This document shows positions 25,942-34,452 of a DNA stretch of 64,000 nt, in pieces. A program made the position numbers and the translations under genes. The stretch's first letter is position 1. Every line of letters starts with the position of its first letter. Source of the DNA: a virus; the IMG/VR virus record IMGVR_UViG_3300044616_000676, positions 1 to 64,000 of that record; one strand, 5' to 3'. Below the pieces are notes generated by a model. The model searched no databases. It was not told the origin of the DNA and was given only the letters and a program-made list of their open reading frames with translations.

Positions 25942-27969
25942 CTACTTAATATAGACTTTGCCATTCGACCATTTGAATTTAGTTCCTTTTGGCAAAGCCT
26001 CAACTTCTTCTCTTGTGGTTACATCAACAATCATTTCTTGAGGGGCGGCAACTGAAGGTTGGGAAGTTTGTTCAGGAAACTTTTCACCAAGATAAGCGTC
26101 AAGAACATCCCCATAGGTTTTACCTTTTCCAAAAGAACGAAAACCGGGAATTGGACCTTTTAATCCAAATTCTTGAGCAAATTCACCGCCTGTAAATTTT
26201 AACAATCTATCAGATTGACGACTTAATGCGCCTTTTGAAAGAGGGCTTGGCTTAATGCCCATTTTTTTAGCTAAAAACATTTCAAATTGATCCCGAACCG
26301 TAAATGGATTTTCTGGATCATCTGTAGCGGGTTCTGCTTTAGCAATATCGGCAATTACCAAATCAAAATCTAAACCAAGAGATTTGGCGAAATCTTTGAC
26401 ATAGGATTCCATATCTTTTTTCTCTTGAGTCCAAGTCTTACGATAATTCTCCATTTCGGGAACCATCCGTATATTTTTTTCAGCCGCTTTAATTTGTTCT
26501 TTTAGATTAAAGATACGGGAATTGGCCTCCCTAGTAGTTGTCCCAAATGGGAATTTAGGCGATTCGGCAAATTTCTTCAATTTTTCCAAAGCAGCCTTTT
26601 TAACTTCCATTGAAGTGTTGGGATCATTGATGGCAGCTTCAAAAGTATTTTCATCTGCCTCTGGATTATTCAAGTCGGCAAGAATTTCTTTATCATCTAC
26701 TTTGGGAATAGTTGGAAGCTGAGAGGCTGAAGCGGCCTTTTCCTTCATTGTTTCCTTAAAAGATTTTGGCGCGCCACCCGTTGCAGCAGGTGAAGTGATG
26801 TCCTCTGCGGTTGCTGCACCACGTTGGGCGACAGGAGAAGTTGTTGGCACTCTAAATGAAGGGATTCTAGCCGTGCTAGGAACGCCCGTAACAGCTTCAA
26901 AGGCTTGTTTGTATTCAGGGCTATAAACATCATAATCAGGAAGCTGCATCCCCGGCAGTCCTTCTTCTTCTACTGGAGGTTCAATAAGAGCGTTTTCAAA
27001 ATCAGACTTGGCTTGGCTGTATCTCTCTTGAGCTGCATCAAAAATTTTCTGTTTAGCATCAATGATATTTGGATCATCAAATGACGAATCTCGTAAATCC
27101 CTTTTAGCACTCTCTAGTTCATCTTTGGCTATATTGAAAATCTTGCCTTTTCGATCAATCATTTGCCTTGATGCAGCTTCGTTACGCGATCCGCCAATAG
27201 AAGCACCAAGTTGGTAAATTGCAGATGGGTTATCTAGCATATTGACCAGATTTGCTTGCGCCCCCCTTTTCAGAGCCCATTGCCTTGCTTGCTCAAGAGC
27301 GCCCTCGGATGTTTTTTTCCTCTCTAAATCAAGTTTAGCCATTTCTCTCGCAGTAGCAGCTTTAGTCTTAAAAGCAGCTTCTTCGGCTGGAGTGTAAAGA
27401 TAATCAGGTTTCAGTTGACTAATATCAACACCCAACTCACCTAAGCGACCACGCTGTTCAGCCATGCTTTTTTTAAGCTCGGTGTCAGTGTATGCGCCAA
27501 ATACTTCATCAGTGTTTGTAAGATTACTGGCTTTAGCAATAAATTCTGATCTGAATTCAGGTGGCAAACTTTTTGCCAAGTTGGGAACCAAAGCTTTAAC
27601 AGCCTTAGATGGCTGAACAAATTCAGTGGCGCGAGAAAGTTGATCGAATTGAGGACTAAAAACAATCGCTGGATTCTTGCGGAAGATGTTCTCAATATCT
27701 TCGCCTTGGCTAAGTTCATCAAAAGCACGACCCATCGCCTCTTGACCTTTTAATTCCATGTTCCGCTTTGCTTGTTCAGCAGCCAAAGCGTTTTCTTTGG
27801 CTTCAAGCTCTTGTTCAGCCAAAGCATTTTGACGAAGTTTAGGATTCAGGAAACGCCTTTCTTCGGCTATGGGGGTCCCAAAAAAAGTAGCTGGCGGCAG
27901 ATTGCTACGACGAGGAAGCCCCATGCCAAAAACGCGGGATGCAGGTGTGGATTTGTAGGGTTCAGCCAT
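25942..27969 (-). CDS. Predicted internal virion or ejection protein (675 aa)
   Basis: Nine bases upstream of the giant gene, so co-transcribed. Mostly helical and charged: an Ala/Glu/Gln coiled coil at residues 50-90, long charged helices, a Pro/Thr-rich middle, and a short C-terminal module EEVEALPKGTKFKWSNGKVY. This terminal module is common at the end of proteins encoded next to phage polyvalent proteins. No enzyme motif. Internal virion protein is inferred from context. Confidence 0.6.
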   Translation of the reverse strand: MAEPYKSTPASRVFGMGLPRRSNLPPATFFGTPIAEERRFLNPKLRQNALAEQELEAKENALAAEQAKRNMELKGQEAMGRAFDELSQGEDIENIFRKNPAIVFSPQFDQLSRATEFVQPSKAVKALVPNLAKSLPPEFRSEFIAKASNLTNTDEVFGAYTDTELKKSMAEQRGRLGELGVDISQLKPDYLYTPAEEAAFKTKAATAREMAKLDLERKKTSEGALEQARQWALKRGAQANLVNMLDNPSAIYQLGASIGGSRNEAASRQMIDRKGKIFNIAKDELESAKRDLRDSSFDDPNIIDAKQKIFDAAQERYSQAKSDFENALIEPPVEEEGLPGMQLPDYDVYSPEYKQAFEAVTGVPSTARIPSFRVPTTSPVAQRGAATAEDITSPAATGGAPKSFKETMKEKAASASQLPTIPKVDDKEILADLNNPEADENTFEAAINDPNTSMEVKKAALEKLKKFAESPKFPFGTTTREANSRIFNLKEQIKAAEKNIRMVPEMENYRKTWTQEKKDMESYVKDFAKSLGLDFDLVIADIAKAEPATDDPENPFTVRDQFEMFLAKKMGIKPSPLSKGALSRQSDRLLKFTGGEFAQEFGLKGPIPGFRSFGKGKTYGDVLDAYLGEKFPEQTSQPSVAAPQEMIVDVTTREEVEALPKGTKFKWSNGKVYIK

Positions 27970-27970
27970 A

Positions 27971-28927
27971 TCAAAGAGTTACGAGTCCGGGTTGATTCCA
28001 GCCAGTTCCAAAGCATCCACCCATGATGCCCCAATTGACGAATGAGGTGCTAGGGATGCCGCCACCACGGGCATATTTGGCTTCTTGATTCAAGAGATTG
28101 ATACAACGCGCCCAATTTTCCTCGGCCTTCTGGCTGTCAGAACCATCCTCAAACTTCCAAGCCCAGAAACCAGCGCGAAGGGCAGGAATGTTGCCGGGAA
28201 TCACCCAATCGCTTTCATTCCGCATACGGATGAATCTACGCTGGCAAATCAAGCGAATGGCGTTCTCAGCTTGTCCGGTTTGATAACGGCGGTAGGAAGG
28301 ACGGGATTCGCCGGGGTAGTAGGAACCAATGAGGTTGTTTCCTGCGTCATACAAAGTCCATGCTTTCTGCATAACCGTGGAAGGATCAGGAGTAGCCTGA
28401 ATGCCAGTCACAACAGAGAATTGATTCGTCGTGTTCACGAAAGGAGCGGCACAAGTGACCGATTCACCGAGTAGGCCATCAGCATCAAAAATGTCAGCGC
28501 CGTTTTGATCTTTGCCGAACAAACGGATTTGCTTACCGTCATCAGCAGCATTGGTCGCCACTTTCAAAACGCCCACAGTCTGAATGTTGGCTTGAGTGGC
28601 AAATCCATCCCCCATGTCAATCAAGACGCCAGCCCAATTCAACGAGTCCAGAACTTCGCCGGGGCCGTTAATCATGTAGGTGTGAAACTGCGTATAGGTT
28701 AACGCAGGAACACGGTTGTAAGTCATTGCCAAAACCGCCTCAAACTCGTATGGCAGTGTGATAAACCCATCCGAGCTAGGGAAGTCCACCTCAAGAATTG
28801 ACCCCTTCCACTTGCCCGATTTCGTAACACGCTCGCAAACCTCATTGAGAATCTGGAGAAAACTCTGTTCTCCAAACTGAGGTTCAAGTTGTTGCCGAAC
28901 ATCGGCTACTGTGAGTTGGGTGTTCAT
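27971..28927 (-). CDS. Putative head-tail or tail structural protein (318 aa)
   Basis: Begins with a helical segment (VADVRQQLEPQFGEQSFLQILNEVCERV), then a beta-rich middle and a helical C-terminus containing QTGQAENAIRLICQRRFIRM. The layout suits connector or tail-tube proteins of short-tailed phages, but no specific family is recognised. It sits one base upstream of the internal virion protein gene. Confidence 0.5.
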   Translation of the reverse strand: MNTQLTVADVRQQLEPQFGEQSFLQILNEVCERVTKSGKWKGSILEVDFPSSDGFITLPYEFEAVLAMTYNRVPALTYTQFHTYMINGPGEVLDSLNWAGVLIDMGDGFATQANIQTVGVLKVATNAADDGKQIRLFGKDQNGADIFDADGLLGESVTCAAPFVNTTNQFSVVTGIQATPDPSTVMQKAWTLYDAGNNLIGSYYPGESRPSYRRYQTGQAENAIRLICQRRFIRMRNESDWVIPGNIPALRAGFWAWKFEDGSDSQKAEENWARCINLLNQEAKYARGGGIPSTSFVNWGIMGGCFGTGWNQPGLVTL

Positions 28928-28936
28928 TGCAAGTTC

Positions 28937-29626
28937 TTAACGAATCCTTTGTTGTTGTTGCTCACGAAGACGACTTTGAACAGCCGAACGTGCCGCCATA
29001 ACTGGACTTTTAGAAATGTTCCCAGATGCATCCATGCTTATCCCAGAACCCATATTCTTCCTGTTGTATTCATTGCGAATCTTGTCAAACTGACCGGAAG
29101 ATTTGGCGTTAGCAATGTTTTGCTCACGAACGCCAAGTAAAGGATTTTGGGGAATAGGGCTTGTTGATTTGTTACCCATTGCCGATTGAGCAATCTTGGG
29201 TAAAAACCCAAGTGAACCCATTAAGCCTGAAGTTGGCAAATTTAAATTACTTGCTGTTTGTGCAGCTTGTTGCTGTTGCTGCATAGCCGGATTTGTTGCA
29301 GGATTCCGATTATACATGGAATTGAATTGATATTGATTGAGTCGAGGATTATACATCAATCCTTGATCACGGCCAATAGTAGCCTCACGATTGATGTCGC
29401 CCATAGACCGAGTTTTATCCCTCTGAGCTAAGTAAAAAGCATCAAGTCCGCCGCCCAAGTTAGCACTACGATTGCCTGCGCTGCTACCAACGCTAGGATC
29501 AACTCGACGGGCCGTTCTGCCTGTTCCGGGTCCAGTGCCTTCTTCGTATTCAACATTACGAGGGCGTGCATCAATGCGACGACCTTGATTTGGTCTAACA
29601 AATTGGGGGAAAGTTGACTCTGCCAT
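28937..29626 (-). CDS. Gln/Asn-rich predicted virion protein (229 aa)
   Basis: Basic N-terminus (FVRPNQGRRIDARPRN), a central disordered NPAMQQQQQAAQTASN stretch, and a C-terminus ending SRLREQQQQRIR. It lies ten bases from the next structural gene. Low-complexity composition prevents a family call; virion or assembly factor is a positional inference. Confidence 0.5.
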   Translation of the reverse strand: MAESTFPQFVRPNQGRRIDARPRNVEYEEGTGPGTGRTARRVDPSVGSSAGNRSANLGGGLDAFYLAQRDKTRSMGDINREATIGRDQGLMYNPRLNQYQFNSMYNRNPATNPAMQQQQQAAQTASNLNLPTSGLMGSLGFLPKIAQSAMGNKSTSPIPQNPLLGVREQNIANAKSSGQFDKIRNEYNRKNMGSGISMDASGNISKSPVMAARSAVQSRLREQQQQRIR

Positions 29627-29680
29627 AATACCTTTAGATTATTCCCCTAAAGGACGGATTGGCAACGAGGATTTTAGGGC

Positions 29681-30535
29681 TTATTCCAAGGTATATGGCA
29701 TTCCCAGACGTTCCAAAGCCATGCACAATCCTTGTTTTAACTCTTCTGGAGTAATGACTGAAGCCCAATGCTTTGTCATTTCGACCAATCGAGGGTGCAT
29801 TAGATCGCCGTAAATCTCCAGAAAGCCTATGTAGTAATTGGCTACTTTCTCAGTGGTGAGAAGTGGAAAAGTTCTTTGGGGCCAGTTAAACCTATGATTC
29901 CAGCCCATTTTAGGGTGGCAAACAACCAACCCGCCGTTTTGCCGAACCTTTTCAGCCATATACCATTCTTCTCCGCCGAATCCTTTAAAGTGAGGATTTA
30001 TGGCAAGTGCATTGGCTCGAATGAATGAGAAACAGCCCATACCTTGTGCCGGAACCTCAAACGGTTCGCCTGATTTCATTCCGTTCTTGTTGTCACCCCA
30101 GATGCCAAAATCATGCCCTCGCCATACAGGATTGATCTGCTCGCTTGTGGCCCTCAAGTTGTCATACAAAAGCGGACCTGTAAGCATGTTCTTGGAGCTA
30201 AAATTGCGTGACCAGTATTCCATCATGGCGGCAATAAAGCCCGTTTGAAGCAGCACATGGCAATCTAGGCCAAGAATAATGTCGCCCTTTGCCAGCTTGA
30301 AAACGTCATACTTCACAAAGCTACTCTTGCGGTCAGTGACATCCACCACGCGCATTCCCGGCACATCCTTGGCGAAATGCTTCAACTGCTTGCCGTGTGC
30401 GCTGTTAGGGTTATTGTCTAAGACAAGGAACTCAGTGTTATCAGGCAAATCTTGATGCATTCGGATTGACTGAATGGAAAAGAAAACGCCATCATAATCG
30501 TCATACGTTGCCATTGATACTGTCAGCGGCGTCAT
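29681..30535 (-). CDS. GT2/GT27-type glycosyltransferase resembling polypeptide GalNAc-transferases
   Basis: 284 residues. GDIILGLDCH holds a DxH metal/nucleotide site (D91, H93), the same form as the DSH site of polypeptide GalNAc-transferases. GGEEWYMAEKVRQNGG (187-202) aligns without gaps to their GGEN...V.Q.GG catalytic loop, and is followed by a CHP...NHRF histidine region where those enzymes have PC...GHVFR. It belongs to a four-gene set whose last member encodes a Thr/Pro-rich mucin-like protein. The proposed role is adding a sugar to virion Thr/Ser residues. The donor sugar is unknown, and a general GT2 enzyme remains possible. Confidence 0.75.
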   Translation of the reverse strand: MTPLTVSMATYDDYDGVFFSIQSIRMHQDLPDNTEFLVLDNNPNSAHGKQLKHFAKDVPGMRVVDVTDRKSSFVKYDVFKLAKGDIILGLDCHVLLQTGFIAAMMEYWSRNFSSKNMLTGPLLYDNLRATSEQINPVWRGHDFGIWGDNKNGMKSGEPFEVPAQGMGCFSFIRANALAINPHFKGFGGEEWYMAEKVRQNGGLVVCHPKMGWNHRFNWPQRTFPLLTTEKVANYYIGFLEIYGDLMHPRLVEMTKHWASVITPEELKQGLCMALERLGMPYTLE

Positions 30536-31200
30536 GGTAAAGATTGAGGGAAATTGTTAAAACCGTGAGTTACTCCAGATGCGTTAAACAACTGGATTCC
30601 AAGTCTTTGAGAGTAATGGAGAGCGCGATCAAAAAGCGATCTTAATTCTTGTTCTCCTAATCTCAACGGGTCTGGAGTTCCATGTCCGTAAATAGCATCA
30701 ACCACGCACCCTTCAAAAAAAGAATCAACCCATTGATTCACCGAGTTCATTTTCTGATTGTTGAATTTGTTATGTGGTGCTGGACATTGATTTTCAAGCC
30801 ATTTACGAACTTTTTCAGGTGTGTAATCATGGTCAAAACCAAGTGTGTAAATTCGTTTTGGTTTTATCTTGTCAAACAACCAGTAAAGACCTTGAAAAAA
30901 GATAGTATATCCTGCTCTATGTTGAGGGTAAGGATGCACTTCTCCCAAAGTGGCAAATATTGTTTTTGCTGAATCTGCAAAATAAGGGTAATCAATTTTT
31001 GTGTGCGGCAAATCACAAGGAGGGAAATTCTCAGGAGGAAAATCGCCGGGGTAAATCCAATAATCTAAACCTTGAGGAACAAAAACTCGCCAAGCATTAT
31101 TTACCGCACATACAAGATCAACTTTGCTTCTTAAATCGTTTGCTTTTTTTGCTGATAGACCGCTTCCAACATATAAGACGCTTTCAATTTGATTTGTCAT
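30532..31200 (-). CDS. Putative sugar-transfer or nucleotide-sugar-binding protein (222 aa)
   Basis: Overlaps the GalNAc-transferase-like gene by four bases. VLYVGSGLSAKK near the N-terminus and LVCAVNNAWRVF resemble the nucleotide-binding start of DUF115/sialyltransferase-like GT folds. RIYTLGFDHDY follows near residue 120. The association with glycosyltransferases supports a sugar-transfer role, but no catalytic residue can be assigned. Confidence is for a real gene; the function is tentative. Confidence 0.55.
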   Translation of the reverse strand: MTNQIESVLYVGSGLSAKKANDLRSKVDLVCAVNNAWRVFVPQGLDYWIYPGDFPPENFPPCDLPHTKIDYPYFADSAKTIFATLGEVHPYPQHRAGYTIFFQGLYWLFDKIKPKRIYTLGFDHDYTPEKVRKWLENQCPAPHNKFNNQKMNSVNQWVDSFFEGCVVDAIYGHGTPDPLRLGEQELRSLFDRALHYSQRLGIQLFNASGVTHGFNNFPQSLP

Positions 31201-31775
31201 AGTTTCATATAAATTGCCAACTGGATATTAAACTCCATCCACCATTCGGGGTGATATGGTTTAATGATACCATCGTCGCACAATTTAATAGCGTCAATAT
31301 GATGACGAAATTCTGTTCCAAGATCATGCGCTGAAATAATAGAATCCTTGGGTAACAGTGGAGCGAATTGTTTTAACTCTCTGCTTTTGCAACCGCCATC
31401 GCAATATACCCATGTTGGTTTTTGGTCTATTTTGTTTAAAATAGCTTCTTGTGTTGACAGCAAATTCTCATCCGCTTGTAGAAACTCAACACCAAGTCGG
31501 TTCAAAACATGGCTGTGATGACGATTTACATGGTCAACTGTAACTACTGGAATGTTGCGATGGATGCCCCAAAGTCCAAAAATAGTAGTTACACATCCAG
31601 AACCCGTTCCAATTTCCACAATGGATTGAATTTGTGGATTCGCCAGCATCACTCGATCAATGACCGAGTATAGCCAGAAATTATGCTGCATGTAATTCCC
31701 TAAAAGAGTTGTGTGCCAAGGTATTGCTTTTTCACTTTTTTCATTATAGGGCCGAGCGTCTGGAACGAATGTCAT
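31197..31775 (-). CDS. Class I SAM methyltransferase-like protein (CmcI-like)
   Basis: 192 residues with IVEIGTGSG (52-60), the SAM-binding glycine loop, then VVTVDHVN as the acidic second strand and YCDGGCKSRELKQFAPLL / SIISAHDLGTE as later motifs. This order matches methyltransferases linked to sugar tailoring (the CmcI/Methyltransf_24 type). It overlaps the preceding sugar-cassette gene by four bases and ends the run of modifying enzymes next to the Thr-rich protein. Confidence 0.65.
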   Translation of the reverse strand: MTFVPDARPYNEKSEKAIPWHTTLLGNYMQHNFWLYSVIDRVMLANPQIQSIVEIGTGSGCVTTIFGLWGIHRNIPVVTVDHVNRHHSHVLNRLGVEFLQADENLLSTQEAILNKIDQKPTWVYCDGGCKSRELKQFAPLLPKDSIISAHDLGTEFRHHIDAIKLCDDGIIKPYHPEWWMEFNIQLAIYMKL

Positions 31776-31776
31776 A

Positions 31777-32445
31777 TTATGGTGGCGCGGTAGTCGTGGT
31801 CGTTGTTGGCGGAGGCGTAACAGTGGTCGTGGTCGTGCTACTTGTTGTAGTAGTCGTAGTAGTCGGGCAAGTTGAAATGGCCGCTACTCCATTTGTGTAA
31901 AGATAAGTGGTAAATCCATAGATGAAATAACCACTGAATGAACTTGTTAGACGATCATCTGTGAAAGCAGGATCAGAACTATTAAACGTAGAATTGGCTG
32001 TGTAAATAGTTACAGAGTTGCCATTGCAATCCACCCCAGTATAAGCATACCCCGGAGGTGGCGTTGTTGTGGTGGTGGAGCTTGTGGTCGTGCTAGAAGT
32101 CGTCGTAGAACTTGTGCTCGTAGTAGTAGTTGAGCTTGTAGTAGTAGTTGAGCTTGTAGTCGTGCTAGAAGTTGAAGTTGTTGGCGGGGGCGTTGTGGTC
32201 GTTGTTGGAGGTGTTGGACCAATATAAGTAACTACGCCACCAACAATTGTAAGATATGTCCCAACTTGGATTGGAACAGGTTGCACAGGGCTAGGCAAAC
32301 TTCCAGTAAGGCTAGTTCCAGTCACTCTGGGCGAATCTAACTGCGAAATCACAACGCCATTCGTAGATTGAAACGTGGTAATAGAATCATTTCCCCACAC
32401 CCAAGGGCGGTTTGTGATCTGAGAATTGCCTGTGTATTCGCTCAT
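31777..32445 (-). CDS. Thr/Pro/Ser-rich mucin-like virion protein
   Basis: 222 residues. A folded N-terminal part (1-75) is followed by a Thr/Ser/Pro tract at about 78-131, a compact domain (132-190; GYAYTGVDCNGNSVTIYT) and a second tract at 193-222 ending PPPTTTTTTAPP. The tracts are almost only Thr, Ser and Pro, like O-glycosylated mucin stalks. It sits directly next to three sugar or methyl-transfer genes and is coupled to structural genes by a four-base overlap upstream. Proposed as the O-glycosylated surface fibre or capsid decoration; the glycosylation is inferred. Confidence 0.7.
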   Translation of the reverse strand: MSEYTGNSQITNRPWVWGNDSITTFQSTNGVVISQLDSPRVTGTSLTGSLPSPVQPVPIQVGTYLTIVGGVVTYIGPTPPTTTTTPPPTTSTSSTTTSSTTTTSSTTTTSTSSTTTSSTTTSSTTTTTPPPGYAYTGVDCNGNSVTIYTANSTFNSSDPAFTDDRLTSSFSGYFIYGFTTYLYTNGVAAISTCPTTTTTTTSSTTTTTVTPPPTTTTTTAPP

Positions 32446-33236
32446 TGAATGACGCGCTTTGGTGAAACTGGCGGGAATATCGTAGCCTTACGCCGATAAT
32501 ACTGACCATTCACCAAGTCCACATCGTCTTCAATGACAAACGGTGCCCAATCAAGGAAATTGGTAGCAGGGAAGATTTGCTTGTTGGGATTCCACCCACC
32601 CGTTTCGTCCACCGTGCCTTGTCCATACACTTTTTGAGCACCCGGAATGTTGTTTTCAAAAATCACCTTGGGATGAAGGCATCGAGGGAAGTTAATTTCT
32701 TTCCCAAGAAAGTCACCATTGATGTCAGTCGGAATGGGCTGAACATGAGTTATCTCATTTTGCGAATAAGGCACATCGCTCAGGTATTCCTCAATCTTTA
32801 CCACCGAGGATACGTTTGGCGTTGGCTTATAGACATACTTGGCGAAGTAGCGGGGAGCAGTTTCAGTGGTTGTCCCATTGAAAACAGCCTGCGGGAACAC
32901 TGTGGTTTGGTAAATGTCTAACGAATAAAGCACTCCCGGCCAAGGATACTGACGAGTGGCAAACGATGTGCGGAAAGGTGTCTGACGTTGAGCTGGAGTC
33001 TTAGATTTGGCGTAGTAAAACCAAATGTCATCCCCCTCTTTGGATGAGTCGCAATAACGATAGTTGGCAAAATCTTGCCGCCGTGGAAGGGTTGCAATGG
33101 TCGCTTGCTTGTAAAGCTCACCAAGAGTCGGAGTCGCATCCAGCTTTAACTGGTTCGCGTCTTGCCAAACCCGAACGGAAAACTCGTCAGGATTAGGTGT
33201 CGGGATGACTTCTAACTTGATTTCAGGCGAGGCCAT
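32442..33236 (-). CDS. Predicted virion structural protein (264 aa)
   Basis: Beta-rich, with many Tyr and Pro residues (RQYPWPGVLYSLDIYQTTVF). No enzyme motif. Overlaps the mucin-like gene by four bases and abuts the upstream structural gene. It may be a tail or decoration protein holding the mucin-like stalk; that is positional inference. Confidence 0.55.
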   Translation of the reverse strand: MASPEIKLEVIPTPNPDEFSVRVWQDANQLKLDATPTLGELYKQATIATLPRRQDFANYRYCDSSKEGDDIWFYYAKSKTPAQRQTPFRTSFATRQYPWPGVLYSLDIYQTTVFPQAVFNGTTTETAPRYFAKYVYKPTPNVSSVVKIEEYLSDVPYSQNEITHVQPIPTDINGDFLGKEINFPRCLHPKVIFENNIPGAQKVYGQGTVDETGGWNPNKQIFPATNFLDWAPFVIEDDVDLVNGQYYRRKATIFPPVSPKRVIQ

Positions 33237-33976
33237 TAGGAAATGTTAGGCGGACTGGTAGCGATAATATCGCCTTCTTGATATTCAGCAGGAAGGTAAC
33301 GAGGCGTTGCGCTGGCTCCACGGTCAAACAGCCAAAATGTCTTGTTAAGTAGCGTCTGACGAAGGGGGAAGTGGTTGATTTCGTCGGAAACGCTCATATT
33401 GAATGAGTCAGCGGCAAGAGTATATGGATAAGGACTTGTCAAAGTTGCGACTGGTGGATTAGCAACTGGTATAATAGTTTTCACACCATTAGCTAATGCA
33501 GCAGATGGAGATGGTATAATTTGAGGCGCTGACCAAACTGATCCCGGACCACTTGTGGGAACTTCGGTAACATCAGTTCCAATACCCGTGCTGGCTGTGA
33601 AAATGTCTCTAAACTCAGACGACCAAACGCGCATTTGTTCATTCGACACAATCACCGATCCAGCCGTGATGTTGGTGGTAAAGTCAATCGCAGACCCGCC
33701 CTCGGTCAAAGATAGCTGGCAAGTCGCTCCACTAGCTGCAATGACATAATAAGCCGTATTCGCAGTAAGCCCACTACCCCCTACAATATTCGTAAAAGTA
33801 ACCTGCATCCCGTTCGCCAAAGTTGCGCCTGTAATGGTTACTACGTTCGTCGTGGCATTCCCCGTTACGGAAGCATAAGCTGTCTGGGAGCCAGAAAGGA
33901 AAACGTCAATAACGCCCTCCTGCTTGGCAAAGGTCAAATTGTTGGACCTAATAAGGTAAAGTGTAGTTCCGGCCAT
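33236..33976 (-). CDS. Predicted virion structural protein with FCCH-like beta repeat (246 aa)
   Basis: The start at 33976 (MAGTTLYLIRSNN) is preferred over one 12 codons upstream. Residues about 40-115 contain the ANGMQVTFTN...LTANTAYYVIAASG...LSLTEGGSAI pattern, a small beta domain widespread in phage tail proteins. A related module occurs in the 1000-residue protein at 43141-46143. It is the promoter-proximal gene of the leftward operon down to 15840. Confidence 0.6.
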   Translation of the reverse strand: MAGTTLYLIRSNNLTFAKQEGVIDVFLSGSQTAYASVTGNATTNVVTITGATLANGMQVTFTNIVGGSGLTANTAYYVIAASGATCQLSLTEGGSAIDFTTNITAGSVIVSNEQMRVWSSEFRDIFTASTGIGTDVTEVPTSGPGSVWSAPQIIPSPSAALANGVKTIIPVANPPVATLTSPYPYTLAADSFNMSVSDEINHFPLRQTLLNKTFWLFDRGASATPRYLPAEYQEGDIIATSPPNIS

Positions 33977-33995
33977 GATTTTGCATTTTAACCGC

Positions 33996-34024
33996 TTGAC
34001 AGGGGAAGGCAAGTGGGATTACTG
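33996..34024 (+). promoter_or_regulatory. Weak candidate promoter ahead of the HNH gene
   Basis: TTGACA at 33996-34001 is followed after 18 bases by TACTGT (34020-34025), which keeps the most conserved -10 positions (T, A and final T). It would begin transcription just before the hairpins at 34041. Weak evidence because the -10 is only three of six. Confidence 0.3.
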
Positions 34025-34452
34025 TGCCGTCGAATTCAAATTGGTTTGCGCTGTGGAGCGGCGTAATCCGCCCACTGCAAACCGCACTGAGGCCGACGTT
34101 GCTCCACGACGTCGGCTTCTTTGCGTTCACACACGACGCCTCAGTGTGAAATATGGAAGAACGTAACCGATTAAATTTGGCCAAGCCTTCCAGAACCGTA
34201 TGGCCTTCAAACCCGGCTACCGGAGGAGTGATGAATTGCCCGCCTCTGGACACGTTTTTAACGTGAAATTCTGCGCGAGCGTTGAGTGTAGGTGATCCCT
34301 CTGGACTGAGGGAAGATTGGGAATCTAGCCCACCTTTGACCACTCGACAATGTCTGGCCTTCTCAATCTCCCAATTGAAAGTATCCAACATAGCTCTCTC
34401 CTGAAAAGGGGCGAGCTATGCCCAGCGCAAACTCACAACCCATTGAAAGCAG
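34025..34452 (+). ncRNA. Non-coding stretch with several strong inverted repeats
   Basis: No convincing gene. Foldable elements: GGTTTGC (34042-34048) with GCAAACC (34076-34082), enclosing GTGG/CCAC and GCGG/CCGC. CACTGAGG (about 34085) pairs with CCTCAGTG (about 34138), enclosing CCGACGT/ACGTCGG. Later come ACGTTTTTAACGT near 34253, CCCTC/GAGGG near 34297, and CATAGCTC/GAGCTATG near 34390-34420. Several conserved-looking helices suggest an RNA or dense regulatory DNA. A leftward frame of 147 codons (33948-34391) also crosses it without recognisable features. Confidence 0.45.

Noticed and set aside
31709-31900. Rightward Val-rich frame opposite the Thr tract
   Set aside because: Direct complement of ACN Thr codons; shadow of the mucin-like gene.
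31777-32445. Diversity-generating retroelement variable region
   Set aside because: No reverse transcriptase or template repeat is present; tracts are simple Thr/Ser codons, not A-to-N diversified.
33948-34391. Leftward 147-codon frame across the inverted-repeat stretch
   Set aside because: No family or composition support; it overlaps the next start and strong helices. Kept as an alternative explanation only.
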